Assembly: GCA_022828595.1 (NCBI GenBank)
Contig: JAKGHH010000001.1
Coordinates: 74,210,401 to 74,274,400 of the forward strand
Reading direction: 5' to 3'
Origin: Nelumbo lutea
Taxonomy: Eukaryota; Streptophyta; Magnoliopsida; Proteales; Nelumbonaceae
Length of the DNA stretch: 64,000 bases
A model generated the notes under the pieces. The model did no database searches, had not been told where the DNA came from, and saw only the letters and a program-made list of their open reading frames with translations. Positions 23,401 to 37,900 of this stretch are shown in pieces. Numbering within the stretch: the first letter of the stretch is position 1; every line of letters begins with the position of its first letter. Both the position numbers and the translations under genes were made by a program.

Positions 23401-25864
23401 GCACAGATTTGAGCCGAACCGATTGACCCAAAGCGGGCCAAAAGAAGTAAACCGGACCGGGCAAGATTCGGATCGGGTAGTACGAATATGAACCAAATTT
23501 GATGATCCAAACCGAGCAAAGCAAGCGGGGCGGTTTAGGGTTTGGACCCCACCTGGTCCGGGCCGTTTCGGATTCGGGTCGACCCGGATCAGCTTGTGCT
23601 GGGTCAAGTAGGGCTGTGTGAATAATGGTTGGACCGGACGACCCGAACCGGGCAAAGCAAGTGGTGCCAAGCCATCCCGTTTGAGGTCTATTTTGAATTC
23701 GGGTCGACCCGGATCGGTATATGTTGGATCGGGTCAGACAGTGTTGAATTGGTCCGGACTTGGGTCAAATTGATTTGGATTTATGTTGGGTGAAGTGTGT
23801 TGATTCAAGACAACTAAATTTCGTCAATAACTAATAAAAAATTAATGCATTAATTATAAATTATGTGATTCAAATGAAGAAAATAAAAAAAGGCTAAGGA
23901 ATTAATACTAATGTTTATAATGGTTAACCCAACGGTTATCCACAACCCAACCCATTTAAATGGGCAGGTTGATCACACAACCCGCTAAGTAAATGGGCGG
24001 GTTAGATTCTGCGTGGGTTGGGTGGGTTCAGCGGGTTGGGTGAAAAATTGCCACCCCTACCCATCACAATTTAGTTTTATGAAGTTTAATGGTGGTTGAG
24101 ACCAGTTACATAGCATTATGCTACTCAATGAGAATGACGATGCAACCTATTGCTAATATCTAAGAATGCCATCTACACAAGGCTCAAATAGAATTTTCAC
24201 TTTGACCCAAGGAACCACTCTCAATGTTATGTTTTCAATTAAAGCTTCTTATGAATGATCCACCTCCTTGAAGATTCTTGCACTCCTTTCTTCCCAAATT
24301 GACCATGTCACAGCATCCCTAGTTGATAGCAATGAGTGCCAAAGGGCATGGAGGCCTTAATTCACAAATGGATAAGAAACAACGCTCCTGTAATCAAAAG
24401 TGTTTACACAAAAGCCCCTATTGACACTTAGTCCTTTTGTGATGCAATGGGATCTGTAGTAGAGTATGTGATGCTAATTGCTCAAAGGCAAGAAATGAAA
24501 GGGACAAAAAAAGTTATCAATAGAAAAGTTCTAAATCAGATGCATAGTGTCCAAAACTTCCTTTACTTCCAGAACTTAATTTCAGTCAAAGGGCTAATGC
24601 ACTAAAACTGCAATACCAAATCCTTCAATGGTTAAACTATTGTCCATAACATATTCTCAAACTCAGTTGCTGATCAGCAGGAGGGATATCTCCCAATACC
24701 TATTTTCCCTTGCTAAGTTGTTATAACTGCTGAATCAGATGGATTATGGATAGTGTCCAAATCCTTCAATGGTTAAACTATTGTCCATAACATATTCTCA
24801 AACTCAGTTGCTGATCAGCAGGAGGGATATCTCCCAATACCTATTTTCCCTTGCTAAGTTGTTATAACTGCCGAATCAGATGGATTATGGATAGAGTGTC
24901 AGAAACTTCCATTACCTCCATAACTTGGTTTCAGTCTTAAGGAGCCAATGCACTATAACTGCAGATAAAAATCCCTTAATAGTTATTTTTATCCAGATTA
25001 TATTCCCAAATAAGGTTTCTGGAATAGAGGGAGGGATATTTCCCTAAACCTGGTTGCCCTTGTTAAGTTGCTATTGATTGTTTCAGACATAATGATCAAG
25101 TGTGGGAGAAATCGCATTAGAACCCCACCTCATCTACAGCTTTACATCTTACATTTCTGTTCCCAAATAACATTATTTCTCCTGAATGATATCTTGATCA
25201 TCATGAATGCTGATAAACAATATATCCAAATTTAAAAACTTTGTCTATTTTTTTATTGGTAAAAGGCTTTCTTTAATTGGTAATGAACAAAAAGGATACC
25301 ACTAAAACATAAGACTATACAAAGCAAAGACAGTGAATATGGGCTATTTTTTTTGGATTGAAAACAGCGAATATGAGTTCCACCAGAACAAAACTACATA
25401 TATTTTATCTATATGTCCTCACAATGTTATAAAAAAGAAAAAGAACTTTTTGGGGCAAAGTTATACAAAAGAAACCAAATAATACTGACAAAAAAAATTG
25501 ACTCCACCATCCAAAATTTCTTTTTCCCTTGAATTACTTATGGATACAATAAGACTTTCTGAAGGACTACTGAAAATGACTAACAGGGATCCTTTGAACA
25601 TAATCTCTAGAAATGTGGTGGTTCGGAACCTGAACCAGACTAGCCAATTGGATAATTGGAAAACTTGGAAAGGGAGCTTCTTGGATAGGGTTGCAACTTG
25701 GGCTGGGTTAGCCAGAAACAACCTGAAAAGGTTTGGTTGGATAAAAGTTCCAGTTACGGTTAGGATTGAAAAGTATGAACCCAATTTAACTTTGAGTTGG
25801 GATGGGGTTGAGGTATTGAGCAACCCAAACCCAACATTTATTCATATTTGTATGTATAAATTAT

Positions 25865-25902
<38 letters not shown>

Positions 25903-28900
25903 AGTGTGTAAAATTGTATGTATGTATTAAAATGTAACTATGCATCTATGAATACATGTTTATAAACATATATTAAACAATTTTACTTTGAATGAAAAAA
26001 AAGACAAATCTAGTTGAAACAAATGTACTCCAAAAGTACCTTAACTTTGTTCCTGTCCATATAATAATGGTAAAGCCAGTTAACCTTATTCCATTAATCT
26101 TAAGTCTAAGAAATAAGAACATTTTAACAAAATGTAATGAAGAAACCAGGACAACCCAAACCCAATCTAGCCCAACCTGATCATGACTTTAAAAGTCAGG
26201 TTGGGTTAGGGTGGACCTAAATCCAGCCTGACATGCACACCTTTTCTTGGCTGCTGAAAGTTTAGGAGGTTTTCATTTCAAAGTGCTGTTACCTAGGACC
26301 CAACCTCCTCATGGTTGAAAATTTAGGAGGTTTTCATTTCAAAGTGCTGTTACCTAGGAAAGGTGGCTTTTATATGATAATAAAAGTAAAAGAGTTTTTA
26401 ATAGACATAGCCACTATGAGAGTATAATGCCCAATTGCCATCATGATAGGGCATGGGAGCTCTTTTGAACTCATTTTGCACATGACACAGGCTTGACACT
26501 TTTGACCCAGAAAAATCAGGAGCAATTAAGGTCAGGAAATGGATGTGGTTTGGAATCAGAGAGATAAAAAAAGGGCTATGAACACAAAAGCAAAAGAAGC
26601 CAAAGAGAGAGATGAAGGGAAGAGAAAACCTAGGAGCAATTAAATGTTCCATGTATTTGTGTCTAAGAGAGAGAAGAGAAAGAGGCAAAAGAGAGAGATG
26701 AAGGGAAGAGAAAACCTAGGAGCAATTAAATGTTCCATGTATTTGTGTCTAAGAGAGAGAAGAGAAAGAGGTATGGGTGGAACCTGTGCCTGAGATGTAG
26801 GGGTCAGGCAATATCCGAATTCAAATCCGATTAAATATTCGAATATTTGATTCGATTCGAATTTGATTAATTAATTATTTTGGATAATTAATAAATATAT
26901 AAAATAAATATTTTATGGATATAAGTATATAAATATATAAATTATTTATATAGATTAATTATAATATATATAATTTATAAAATATTTTATATGTTATATA
27001 TAAGAAGTAAATAGTTGGTCGAATTCATATATTTATCGAATCGAATCAGGTCATCCAAATTCGAATCTAATTAACTACTCGGTATGAATAGGATATCCGA
27101 ATTCGACCAATTAGATATTCGAATTATCCGAATTCATTTTGATTATATCGAATATTGAATTCAAAATCGGATTTCCGAATACCGTTTACACCCCTACTGA
27201 GAAGGGCAGTCAGGGACATACACCTTGGGAGTACTTCAATCTTGTTAACCATTCTTGAGAATGTTTTCTTGGATCCCTCTCAGGAAGATATCAGAATTTG
27301 GATCCCATTCCTCCTCGGGTTGGTAGTTTTTGTTGGGAAGCATTCCTAAAAAGAATTAACACAGGTGACCTACAAAGAAAGAGACCCAATCCTGTCTATT
27401 CCTACATAGGTGTATTCTTTGCAAAGTTAAAGGGGAAACTGGTTATGTGGAGATGTATGAGGGGGCTATTTAGGAATGAGTTTTCTCCCTTTTTGGGTGC
27501 AGATGGATCCCTCCCTTGAATGTGCAAAGCCTCTTCTCTCCTTCTTACTTTAGTTGGCCTTTAAAAAGAGGGAGAGTTAGTGGAGATGTATGAGGGCTGC
27601 AGTCTGCTGGTCTATCTGGGAAGAAAGAAACCCATGTACCTTCTCAAAAAAGGAAAGAACCATTGAGAAAGTAATAGAGTTGATGCATTTAAGGGTGGCT
27701 CACTGGCTGAATTCTCCGAACCTATTCACAGTTTTTTCCTTGGATGACTTGATGAGAAATTGGTCAGAGATAGCTAATTCTGCCCAGGTTAATATGGTTT
27801 CTTCTCCCTCTTGGACCTCTCCCCACCTGGATTTATCAAGCTGAATTTTGATGGAAATAGTTTAAGGAACCCAAGGCTCTCTAGTATAGGGGGAATGTTC
27901 AAGAATGAAGAGGGGCTTATTATAGCCATGTTCTCAGGCCCTATTGGAGAAGGAGACTCTTTTAGGGCTGAGATCCTTACGGCTCTGGAAGGTGCCTAAA
28001 GAGAAAGGGAGATGAACTAAGAAAACTGGTTTTTGAAGGTGGCTCATAGGTGGTGGTGAGATGGCTAAAGGAAGATAACTCTGGTATCAAGAACTACAGC
28101 AATGAAAAGAAAAATATTAAGTGGCTGACTAGGGACATTGAGGTGAAATACAGTTGGATAAAGAGAACTGCTAACTCACTTGTTGATGGGTTAGCCAAGC
28201 AAGGGGTGAATATGGGATCTTTCTTTTGGGCTCATTTCTAGTCTTGTATTTTCTGTTTTGCTAAAATGGGGGAGTTAAGAAAGTTTACATCCCCCTCTCT
28301 TGTAATTAAAGTTTCTTATTCTTAATAAGTTTTGTCGTTACCAGTGTTTTAAAAGGCGTGGGAGGCATACGCTTGGAGGCGCGCCTCCAGTTGAGGTGCT
28401 CCCAAAACGCCCTGAGGTGTATGCCAGAGGCACGCCTCGCGTCACACCTCCGCATTTTAAAACATTGGTCGTTACTGATAAAAAAAAAAAGAAAGAGGTG
28501 ATTTGATCTGCTGCCTGTTGTAGCTATCATTTACTGCTCTACAATTACACTTTCCATGGATTAGGAGTGGTTTTTCTCAGTAAAGAGATTTTAGAGAGAT
28601 AACAGAATTCTAGGACCAAAATGAGATAAGTTTGAACCAAGGAGTGCCATAAGATTTGATAGGTTGATGATGAAATTATAGGAAATGCAGAATACACTGG
28701 CATGCAGAGCAATAGGTAACATGATGCATGTTTTTTTATAAGAAAAAGGATTTCATTAATAAGTAAAAATTTAAACTTGATACAACTATTGGCAAAATCC
28801 AATACTCATCAGTACACGTTTACAAGTATGCCCAGAAAATACTTTGCCTATTTACTCCCTGTTTAGCTAATGCATCTGCTACCCCGTTTGCAGTTCTTCT

Positions 28901-31900
28901 CACCCAGCTGAAGTTTGCATTCAAATTCTTTGCAATCACATCAATCTCCCTAAATGCATGTCTGAATTTCCATGGTGCTTCTTTGAGGTGCTTTGCCAAA
29001 TGAATTACTAGCTGTGAAACCTTCAACTTCCACATTTCTGAGACCATGCTGTTGTGCTAATATCAACCCTTGTAGCAGTGCCATTGTTTCTGCCACGACT
29101 GAATCTCCTATACCTGCTGAGCCTGAATACATCACAACCACCAAGCATTGATGGTTTCTAATCAATCCCTCAATACAAGCTCTTCCCAGGTTAGCCAAAG
29201 AGCTACCATCAAAGTTCAGTTTTAGTTTACTTTCAGTTGATGGCTTCCAATCCTGTCTTACCTTTTCAGGGTGGCTTTCAGTTTGTGCAACTTCAGGCCA
29301 GGATCTGATAATATCATTGAATGAAAAGATTCTGAAAGTCTCCAAAGTTTTTACCCAGTGTGCGGCTCGGAGTAGGATAACTTCCAACAGTTCCTCCTTT
29401 AATCTGCTCTTTTCATTGAAGATTCTATTATTTCTTTCTTCCCATATTGTCCACACAACAGCAGCTCGGAGTAGGTAACATGATGCATATTAAATAGATA
29501 AAAATAGATAAAAATTGCATGAGCCAAATTAACCCAAGATAACCCATTAACCTATACGCAAATCAGATAAACTGTAAAGTCCCACCCTTCCCTAGTTGAT
29601 GTATGATTTTGACTACAATCTTTGATCATAAATATCATCCTTATGATAAAAACACAATAGAAGTATTTGTCAGTGTGGTGTTGCATAGTTGAGCAGCATT
29701 AGGCTGAACAGCTATGTAAACACCACTAGCCATTAACTTTCAAACAGTGAGATTCCTGAGAAGGTCATGTCAGATGTCATCAGTCTCTAGTTCAGATGAC
29801 ATTAAACTCAGAATGCCAATGTGGTGCCAACCTGGTAGCATTTTTTGATCAGGAAAGGAAGCTTTATTAATGAAACTTAAATCATGTGAATTATATATAC
29901 AAGTTGGGAAGAATCCAACAACCAAAATAAAACAGATCAATTGCAACTCTGCCCAGGACAGTTGCTCCCTATTAACCTCTTGCTTTGTTAAGGAATCTGG
30001 CATCCATATGCGGTCCTTCTCACCCATTTGGATGTAAAATTAATTTCCTTAGCTAGCAATTAATTTCCCTTTAAACGTTCTTGTACAACCAAATCCCTGG
30101 AGAGTTTTCATTCATCCAACAAATTACTAGTTTTGAATCCCCTTTGGCTGTGCCACCTTGGCAGCATTCTAACCAGAAACACATGCAACATTACAGTGCC
30201 AAAAACCACCACTATTTTCCATGCAAATAGTTGCTTACATGTGATTTAAATACATAGATATGCACAGAAACCTTAACTATGCATGAAACTTTAAAATGCA
30301 AAACTGTACCTTTACAAGTGCACCAATAACACCCAAACTGGTAAGCCTCAAATATTCAAAAGGTCTTGTTTTGCTTGTAGTGTTAAGGAAAGGATATAGA
30401 TATAAAGGAATATGTGCTGCAAAAGGATGGAATTTTCCTATATTAATAAACTCCCAGCCTGACTAGCTATAATACATGTATCTTCATGGAACAAACTTCA
30501 AAGAATAATTGATAGGTAACATAATATCATTAATCATAATAACAAAATAAAAACCATTAAAGTTAAAAGTAAATGAATTCGATAATTTGATAATTTCCAA
30601 CCATAAAACATATCATGTAAAGTTCTTCCTCTAGTGTTACTTAGAGGAAACCACCAAAAGAACAAAATGAATATCTACAATTTGTCAATCCAAGCAATAG
30701 GATATTATCAATTAAAGCAACTCAAAAGGCACAACTAATTCAAAACTTTTTAATTATCTTTTTATATTCCGGAACATATGGACTTGCTTCGCTACACTAA
30801 CAATAAATTAAAATTGGAACTCCTAAATATTTCTAACATTAAAACCATATATGTAAAGTGATATAGGAGAGAAGGGAAATTGAATAAGGTTAACTAGCAT
30901 CTATAATTTAGAGCTTAACTGAATTAGGCAAATGATCATTATGGTCTTTCTACTTAAAATCTAAGAGCAGTCACCTTGTGCAAAAAAAGGACCACTATAC
31001 CTGTTGAGACCCACCCAGCCCATGAAGGCTTAGGCCCAGTAGCAAAACAGAGGGTTTTAAAAGGTTAAAGGTGTAGTTGAGGCGTAAGCCGCAAGATGTT
31101 GCAAGGTGTAAGCCTCAAAGCTTAAGAATCAAATTAATTAAGCCTTAAATAAAATAATAAGGAATCAGCTAACAATTATAAACATTTTACATTTCACTTT
31201 TCAAAATGTAAAGTTCTCAGATAATTCAAATGACCAGTTTAGAAGAAAGGAAACATATGAAGAATCATCCATATAATTGAATATTAGATTTATGGTCATT
31301 CAGTAGTTTAGAAGAAAGAACATAACTTAGTTAATTTATATATTTATATATATATATCCATTAGGAAAAGAAATGAGAAAAATAACATATCTGAGATGTT
31401 AGATTTAGAATAATAAGAAAAATCACTTGATATATCCAAGAGAAACTAAGAAATTGACTGGCCCTATTTGCATTGAACTCTCCTAAAAAACTAAGAGAAA
31501 CTAATAGAACCTGATTTTTTTGACAAATTAATAAAAGAAGTATAAATTCTCCCTAAGAAGAGGCACTAGATGTAACCCCCCTTAGAGAAGAGAACATAAC
31601 CATACTCTTAACAGGATACAATCATAAGGTAGCACAAAATAATTCAGCCCTTGAGACCCCTTGTTTAGCCAAAGAATCAGTCATAGCATTTGCCGATCTG
31701 CTAACCCACTGCAGACTGACATGTTCCTTGTGAAACACTTAACTTTCTTGCGAAGATCCCTGTATGCCTAGAAGATTGTATCTGGATTCGACAGCCAGCG
31801 GACTACCACCTTAGATTCTCCCTCGACTATCAAATTTTCCACTCCTGGTTGGTTGGTGAACCCAAAGCCAGTACCTCAACCCTTGTAGAATCACCAACTC

Positions 31901-34900
31901 CCACTGGACCTGAAAACAGGGATAGGATGTTGCTGTCCTATTCTTTAAGATCCCTCCTATCCATGAAGGTCCTGAAAACCAATAGGATGTTTTTTTATAA
32001 ATAAAACTCATTATTTTCATTAGAACTGTTGTTGCTTGTGGTACTGGCAGCCGCCAGTCTTCTATTTATAATAATCTTTATAAAAAGACAAAATCACAAG
32101 TATGCCCCTGGCGGCATATCCTAGGATAAGAACAATAAGAAAAAAAAAAAGAAAGAAAGGACTAGTAGCTGAAACTGTCCCACTAACATCAGTTATAAGG
32201 AACACTTAAGCCTTACAACACTCCCCCTCAAGTTGGGCTGAAGATGTCTATCATGCCTAGCTTGTCGAAGAGCTCATTGTGCCGCGAACACGGAAGTCCT
32301 TTTGTGAGGACATCAGCAAGTTGTTCCTTGGAGTTGACATAAGGGATACAAATTTCCCTTTTTTCCAGTTTCTCTCTTATGAAGTGCTTATCCACCTCAA
32401 TATGCTTAGTCCTCTCATGTAAGACCGGGTTGCTGGCGATGTTTATTGCAGCCTTGTTGTCACAGTAAAGAGACATAGGATTATGAGCAGTAACTCCAAG
32501 CTCACCTAGGAGGTTTTTTAGCCAAAGGACTTCAGCCACCCCATGTGCCACAGCTCTATACTCAGCTTCTGCACTTGATCTTGCTACCACATTTTGCTTC
32601 TTGCTCTTCCAGGTCACCAGATTTCCTCCCACAAATGTGCAATACCCACTAGTGGACTTTCTATCATCCACGGCTCCTGCCCAATCAGCATCTATAAAGA
32701 CTTCCACCTTTTGGTGATTGTGTTTACTGAATAGTAGGCCTGTTCCTGGATGTTTCTTCAGGTATCTAAGGACTCAGAACTGGCTCAGAACTCCAACTGA
32801 ATAGGCAATATTTGGGCAGGTGATGGATAGATAAATCAGCTTTCCCATTAACCTTTGGAACTGCTTTACATCTTTCAGAGGTTCACCAATACAATCACCT
32901 AGCTTGTGGTTTGCATCCATAGGAGTGTCTGCCGGCCTTGCACCTAATTTACTTGTATCTCGTAAAAGATCAAGGGTGTATTTCCTTTAAGAGACAAAGA
33001 TACCCCTTTTTGAATGGGCAACTTCGATCCAAGGAAATACTTTAGGAGTCCTAGATCTTTCACTTCAAATTTGGATGCAAGGAATTGTTTCAATTTCTGT
33101 ATCTCTAAACTCCAACTCCCTGTAATGATGATATCGTCTACATACACTATCAATACGGCAACCTGTTCCTGACATCTCTTCACAAAAAGTGTATGATCAA
33201 ACTGGCACTGTTGGAACCCCATCTCTTGAACTGCCATGTGAAACTTACTGAACCAAGCTCTGGAGACTGTTTTAAGCCGTAGAGAGACTTCTGTAGCTTG
33301 CACACCTTGTTTTCACTTCCCTTGGCAGAGAATCTAGGAGGTTGAACCATGTATACCTCTTCTTCCAAGTCACCATTCAGGAAGGCATTCTTTATGTCCA
33401 GTTGATGCAATTCCCAGTCAAAGTTAGCAGCTAAGGATAGGAGAACCCTAATCGAGTTCATCTTAGCCACTAGAGCAAAAGTCTCATCATAGTCAACTCC
33501 ACATACCTGTGTACCCTTTGGCTACTAGTCTTGCTTTGTACCTTTCAACTGTTCCATCTACCTTGTGATTAACTGTGAACACCCATTTGCACCCCACGGG
33601 TCCCTTCCCCTCTGGACGATCCACCAATTCCTAAGTCTGATTTTTGTGGAGGGCATCAATCTCCTCATTCATGGCATCTATCCATGCAAGGTATTTTAAG
33701 GCTTCTGCAACATTCTTGGGAACAGGGATGCAATCAACTGCTGATAGGAAGGCTCGGTACGAAGGAGAGATGTGGTCATAGGAAACAAAGTGGATAATGG
33801 GGTGTTTGGTAGTGCAAGACCTGACTCCCTTTCGTTGAGCAATAGGGATGTCTAGGTCGTCCACAGTGGGAGTAGGGTTAGGGGTTGGACTTACCTCCTG
33901 GGATTCTGATGATGTCAGTTGCTCAGTGTTTGGCTACTCCACATTTCTATCACACTGCTGATCTCTCCGACGAGTACGTTGGAAGACACGGAAGGGAGTG
34001 AGGTCCGGAATAGAAGGAAGAGACACCTGAACCTACTTCTCCTCTTCCACACTACAACTCTCCCCCTAAGGAGAAGGAGAGAAGAACGGCTCAGACTCGA
34101 AGAAGGACACATCCATAGACACAAAATATTTACAACTGGGTCAAAACACTGATACCCCAAGAAGACACAAGGAATGGACATTCATGTATTTCAACAATAT
34201 CGGACAAAGGCACAAGGAATGGACCGATACCTCTGGATGGAGACAAATCATGGACAAAGGCCCAACAACCAAAGACTCTCATGGGGATGGAAAATCAAGG
34301 TGACTGAGGGACATTCATGTGTAACATCATCCCACGCGCTACCTCAAGGAGGTGTTTGTTTTTTCTTTCTGCAACCCCATTTTGCTGTGGTGTTCTGGTG
34401 CATGAGCCTTTATGAATAGACCTATGGGAGGCGAAGAACTCATTTAGCTCCCCATGGAAGCATTCCTTCGCAATATCGGATTGGAAGATCTGTATTTCAA
34501 CATGGAACTGTGTAAACACCATCCTCTGGAAGTCTTTCACTATCTTTGGAACCTCGTCTCTGCTACGCATAGGGATTACCCATGTATAGCGAGAGTAATC
34601 ATCAATCAATGTAATAAAAAACGTATATCCACCCTCAAAGATTACATTTGTAGCCCCCCATACATCAGAATACACAACATGAAAGCTTGAATGAAAGGTT
34701 GTTCTACATTGTTTACTCAACTGACACATTTGACACATGAACTCTAACACTGAACACGACTTAAATAAAAGTGGGAACAAACATTTTATTACTTCGAAAG
34801 AAACATGACCTAAACGACTGTGCCACAACAAAATTTGACTCTTATTTGACTGACTATGTGACTCTGAGGATGACATGGAGAGACCAGCTTTGTTGTCGAG

Positions 34901-37900
34901 AATGTAGAGACCGTCCAACAGGCTTCCTCTACCAATCGTCCTCCCAGAAAAACACATGAGTCAGCAAAAAAGGTTACACTACAGTTTAAAGAACTTGTAA
35001 TGCTACTAATTGAAAGCAAATTTTTGGGAAGTTGTGGGACATGCCATACACAATTCAGGTTAAGGCCATGGGGAAGGGATATCGATCCTTGACCTACAAT
35101 GGAAGAAAAGGAACCATCTGCAAGTCTCACTCTATCCCTTCCTAACAAAAGGCTATAAGAATGGAATAGGTTAGGCTTACCGGTCATGTGATGTGAGGCC
35201 CCTGAATCAATAATCCAAGGGGAATCTGTGGGAGTGACATGGAATGCAAAAGCCACATTACCTGAAGTAGATGCAAAAGAGGTAGAGGGAGTACCAGTGA
35301 CTGAGCTGTCCAATTGCCGCAATGCCCTACCATAAGATTCCAGATGCTCTCTGAATGAATTCATTATATCCTCCTTGGGGTCAAGCTTATTAGGAGTGTC
35401 CCGGGTACTACCGGCAACATGAGTGTCTTGGGTTGCCACATGTGCTGCACTCGTTCTTTTCAAGTGACGTTTACCCTATTCTTGATTCTTTGCTGCCCAC
35501 TTGGGTTTCCCGTGGATGTCCCAACAGGTGTCACGTGTATGTCATGACCTTCTACAGCGGGTACAAAAGAGTTTATCTTTATAATCTGCCTTCTTAGGAT
35601 CACTTTTCTTCCCTATTGAGCTGTTATTTACCGCAGCCAAGGCAACTTGTTGCTCCCCCTTAGCTATAACCATCACACTTCACCTGCTTTCTTCAGATTG
35701 GACAAGGGAGTATACTTCATGTACTGTAGGCAATTCTTTGCTTCCTAGGATCTGCACCCTTAATGGTTCATATACAGGGTTCAGCCCTAACAAGAAAGCA
35801 AACACCCATTGCTGAGAGATCAGCTTCCTGTAGGCCTTAACATCATCATCGTGCTTCCACTCTATGGTTTCCTTATTTACATGTTGAGGACTCAGCTTGT
35901 AGTTGGTAAATCTTGGCATAATGCCTTTGCTTAGAATAGGTAATTCTAGTCTGTTCCCAGATCTCAATGGTAGTGTCTGCCCACATAAAATTCTTTTTCA
36001 CATTAGATTCCATGGATGCGAGGAGCCAAGACATCACCATACTATTTTCTTGGTCCCACCTATCATGTTCAGTCGTCTCACCCTTGGGTTCTTTCACCTT
36101 TCCATTGATGTAGTCGGCCTTACCCCTTGCCGTTACATAGAGTTTTACACTCTTAGCCCACTCCAGGTAGTTCAGACCGTTCAAGGGGGTAATTGGCATG
36201 GAAAAAACCATGGTTTCACCTCCCATACTTGCTGTGTTGCGGGTTGGGGTGTTCCCCGTGAGGTCAGTTCATGACTTGCCATTGAATATTACAACCAACC
36301 AGTCCAAATGCCACCTAACAGCACAGTCGCCACAACTGGAATGTGGCAACTCAGGGTTTACTTCTAGAATGTGAGTAACAAACTATTGAATATTGTTGAG
36401 AGCACAAGAACAACTGCTGAGAATAAGAGATCAGTCACTACAACGTCCAAACAAAACAACAAATAGTCCGGTCATCGGTTCAGCACCACCAATATTCAAA
36501 CAAATAATCATATAATCAAGGCATAAGACCTATGCACCATTGGATAAAGAATACTGAGATAAACTGAAACAAAACCACACCTGTTCAGCACTAGATCAAA
36601 ACCTGCTAGGGCTTCATTGCACCATCAACACCCTCCTTCGATTAGGGTTTTAGCAGACCAGCACCATCCCACGGCTAGACACAGCTAGGGTTTTTCAGTA
36701 ATTGTCGCTTGGGGCCACTAGGGTTTCAGCAGAAGTACAGCTGCCAAAAAAGATTGAAAACACAAGCTGCCGCTAGGGTTTCTGTAAGTGCAGCCGCCAG
36801 AGAGAACTGAGACCAGTCGCAGCTAGTTTTTTTTTTTTTTTGATAGAAAAGTAGCCATGTCCAATCCTCTTTAGAAAGGTTGATGCTAGGATCGTAGGTC
36901 TTCTCCAGCCCCAAAATTCCGCTCGGATACCATGTTGCTTGTGGTGATTAAGAGAGAGAGAGAGAGAGAAAGACAGAAAGGTTTAGATGATAGAAAGAAA
37001 AGCAAACTCAGTACTGGCAGCCGCCAGTCTTCTACTTATATTAATCTTTATAAAAAAGACAAAATTACAAGCATGCCCCTAGTGGCATATCCTAGGATAA
37101 GAACAATAAGAAAAAAAAAGAAAGAAAGGACTAGTAGCTTAAATTGTCCCACTAACATCAGTAACAAGGAGCACTTAAGCCTTACAACAAGAACAAAAGG
37201 ATAATATCTGTTACAAGCATCCCAATGGGAGGCGTGAGGTGCAGCCTCACTCTTTAACAAAGGAATACAATAGATTTAAAAATGGGCTCAGTGCATCTAA
37301 TCCCTCGTTACCCCTTGCTTAGCTAGAGAATCACATAAGCCAACATTATCTCTTGATGACTTCAGCCAAGGAGATTTGGGATAGTGCTACAGAAACGCAT
37401 TATCAAAAATTGAATGTTGCAAGGGCCTATAAGCTAATGATGTGAACAAACTGAGACATGGGAAAAGAGTCTAGTTGTCTACTACTCAATGTTGAAGTCA
37501 CTATGGCAAGAGATTGATGTTATGCAAACAGTTGTATGGAAGAGCACCAAGGATGTAGAGACATTCAGAAAATTAGTGGAAAGAAACAGGGCATTTGAGT
37601 TTCTTATAAGACTTAATCTAAGTTTGATATTATGAGACAAAATATTCTGGCCAAGGATGAAGTAACACTTGCTCAAGCATATTCTATGGTGAGCAGTAAA
37701 GAGAGTAGGCGGCAAGTACAGGTACAGGGACCAACTTCGAAACACTTTGCACATGCTAGAATAAAACCAAAGGTGTCGACTGAGAAGAAAGAGGTGATAT
37801 GTGAGTACTACAAGAAACCGAAACATACTAAGGATACTTATTGGAAACTTCATCCAGATCTTCTTCTAGAAAGGATTCAGAACAACTTTAAGAAAAATGG

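Larger units (their letters stand above)
32027..37189 (-). mobile_element. Complete Ty1/copia element with 5-bp TSD
   Basis: LTRs lie at 32027-32220 and 36933-37189, and AGAAC flanks the element at 32022-32026 and 37190-37194. The primer-binding site (minus strand TGGTATCCGAGC, near initiator Met tRNA) adjoins the 5' LTR, and a polypurine tract (plus strand CTCCCCCTC) adjoins the 3' LTR. Order gag-protease-integrase-RT-RNase H is as in Ty1/copia. Several frame breaks make it non-coding as a whole. Roughly twelve substitutions separate the shared 180 bp of the LTRs, so it is not recent. Confidence 0.93.
31989..37340 (-). mobile_element. LINE 3' end split by the copia element
   Basis: 31989-32026 and 37190-37340 join across the copia insertion to give one LINE tail. 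The joined sequence matches the 3' end of the LINE at 22067 (including GGATxxxATCTGTTACAAGC and GCAGCCTCACTCTT). The T run at 31990-31996 is its poly-A tail. Confidence 0.8.

Noticed and set aside
23386..23670. Minus-strand frame rich in Pro/Arg
   Set aside because: Made by GGACCGG/CGGGTCGACCC sub-repeats; no recognisable protein.
37482..37853. Minus-strand 123-codon frame
   Set aside because: Shadow of the copia gag on the plus strand.
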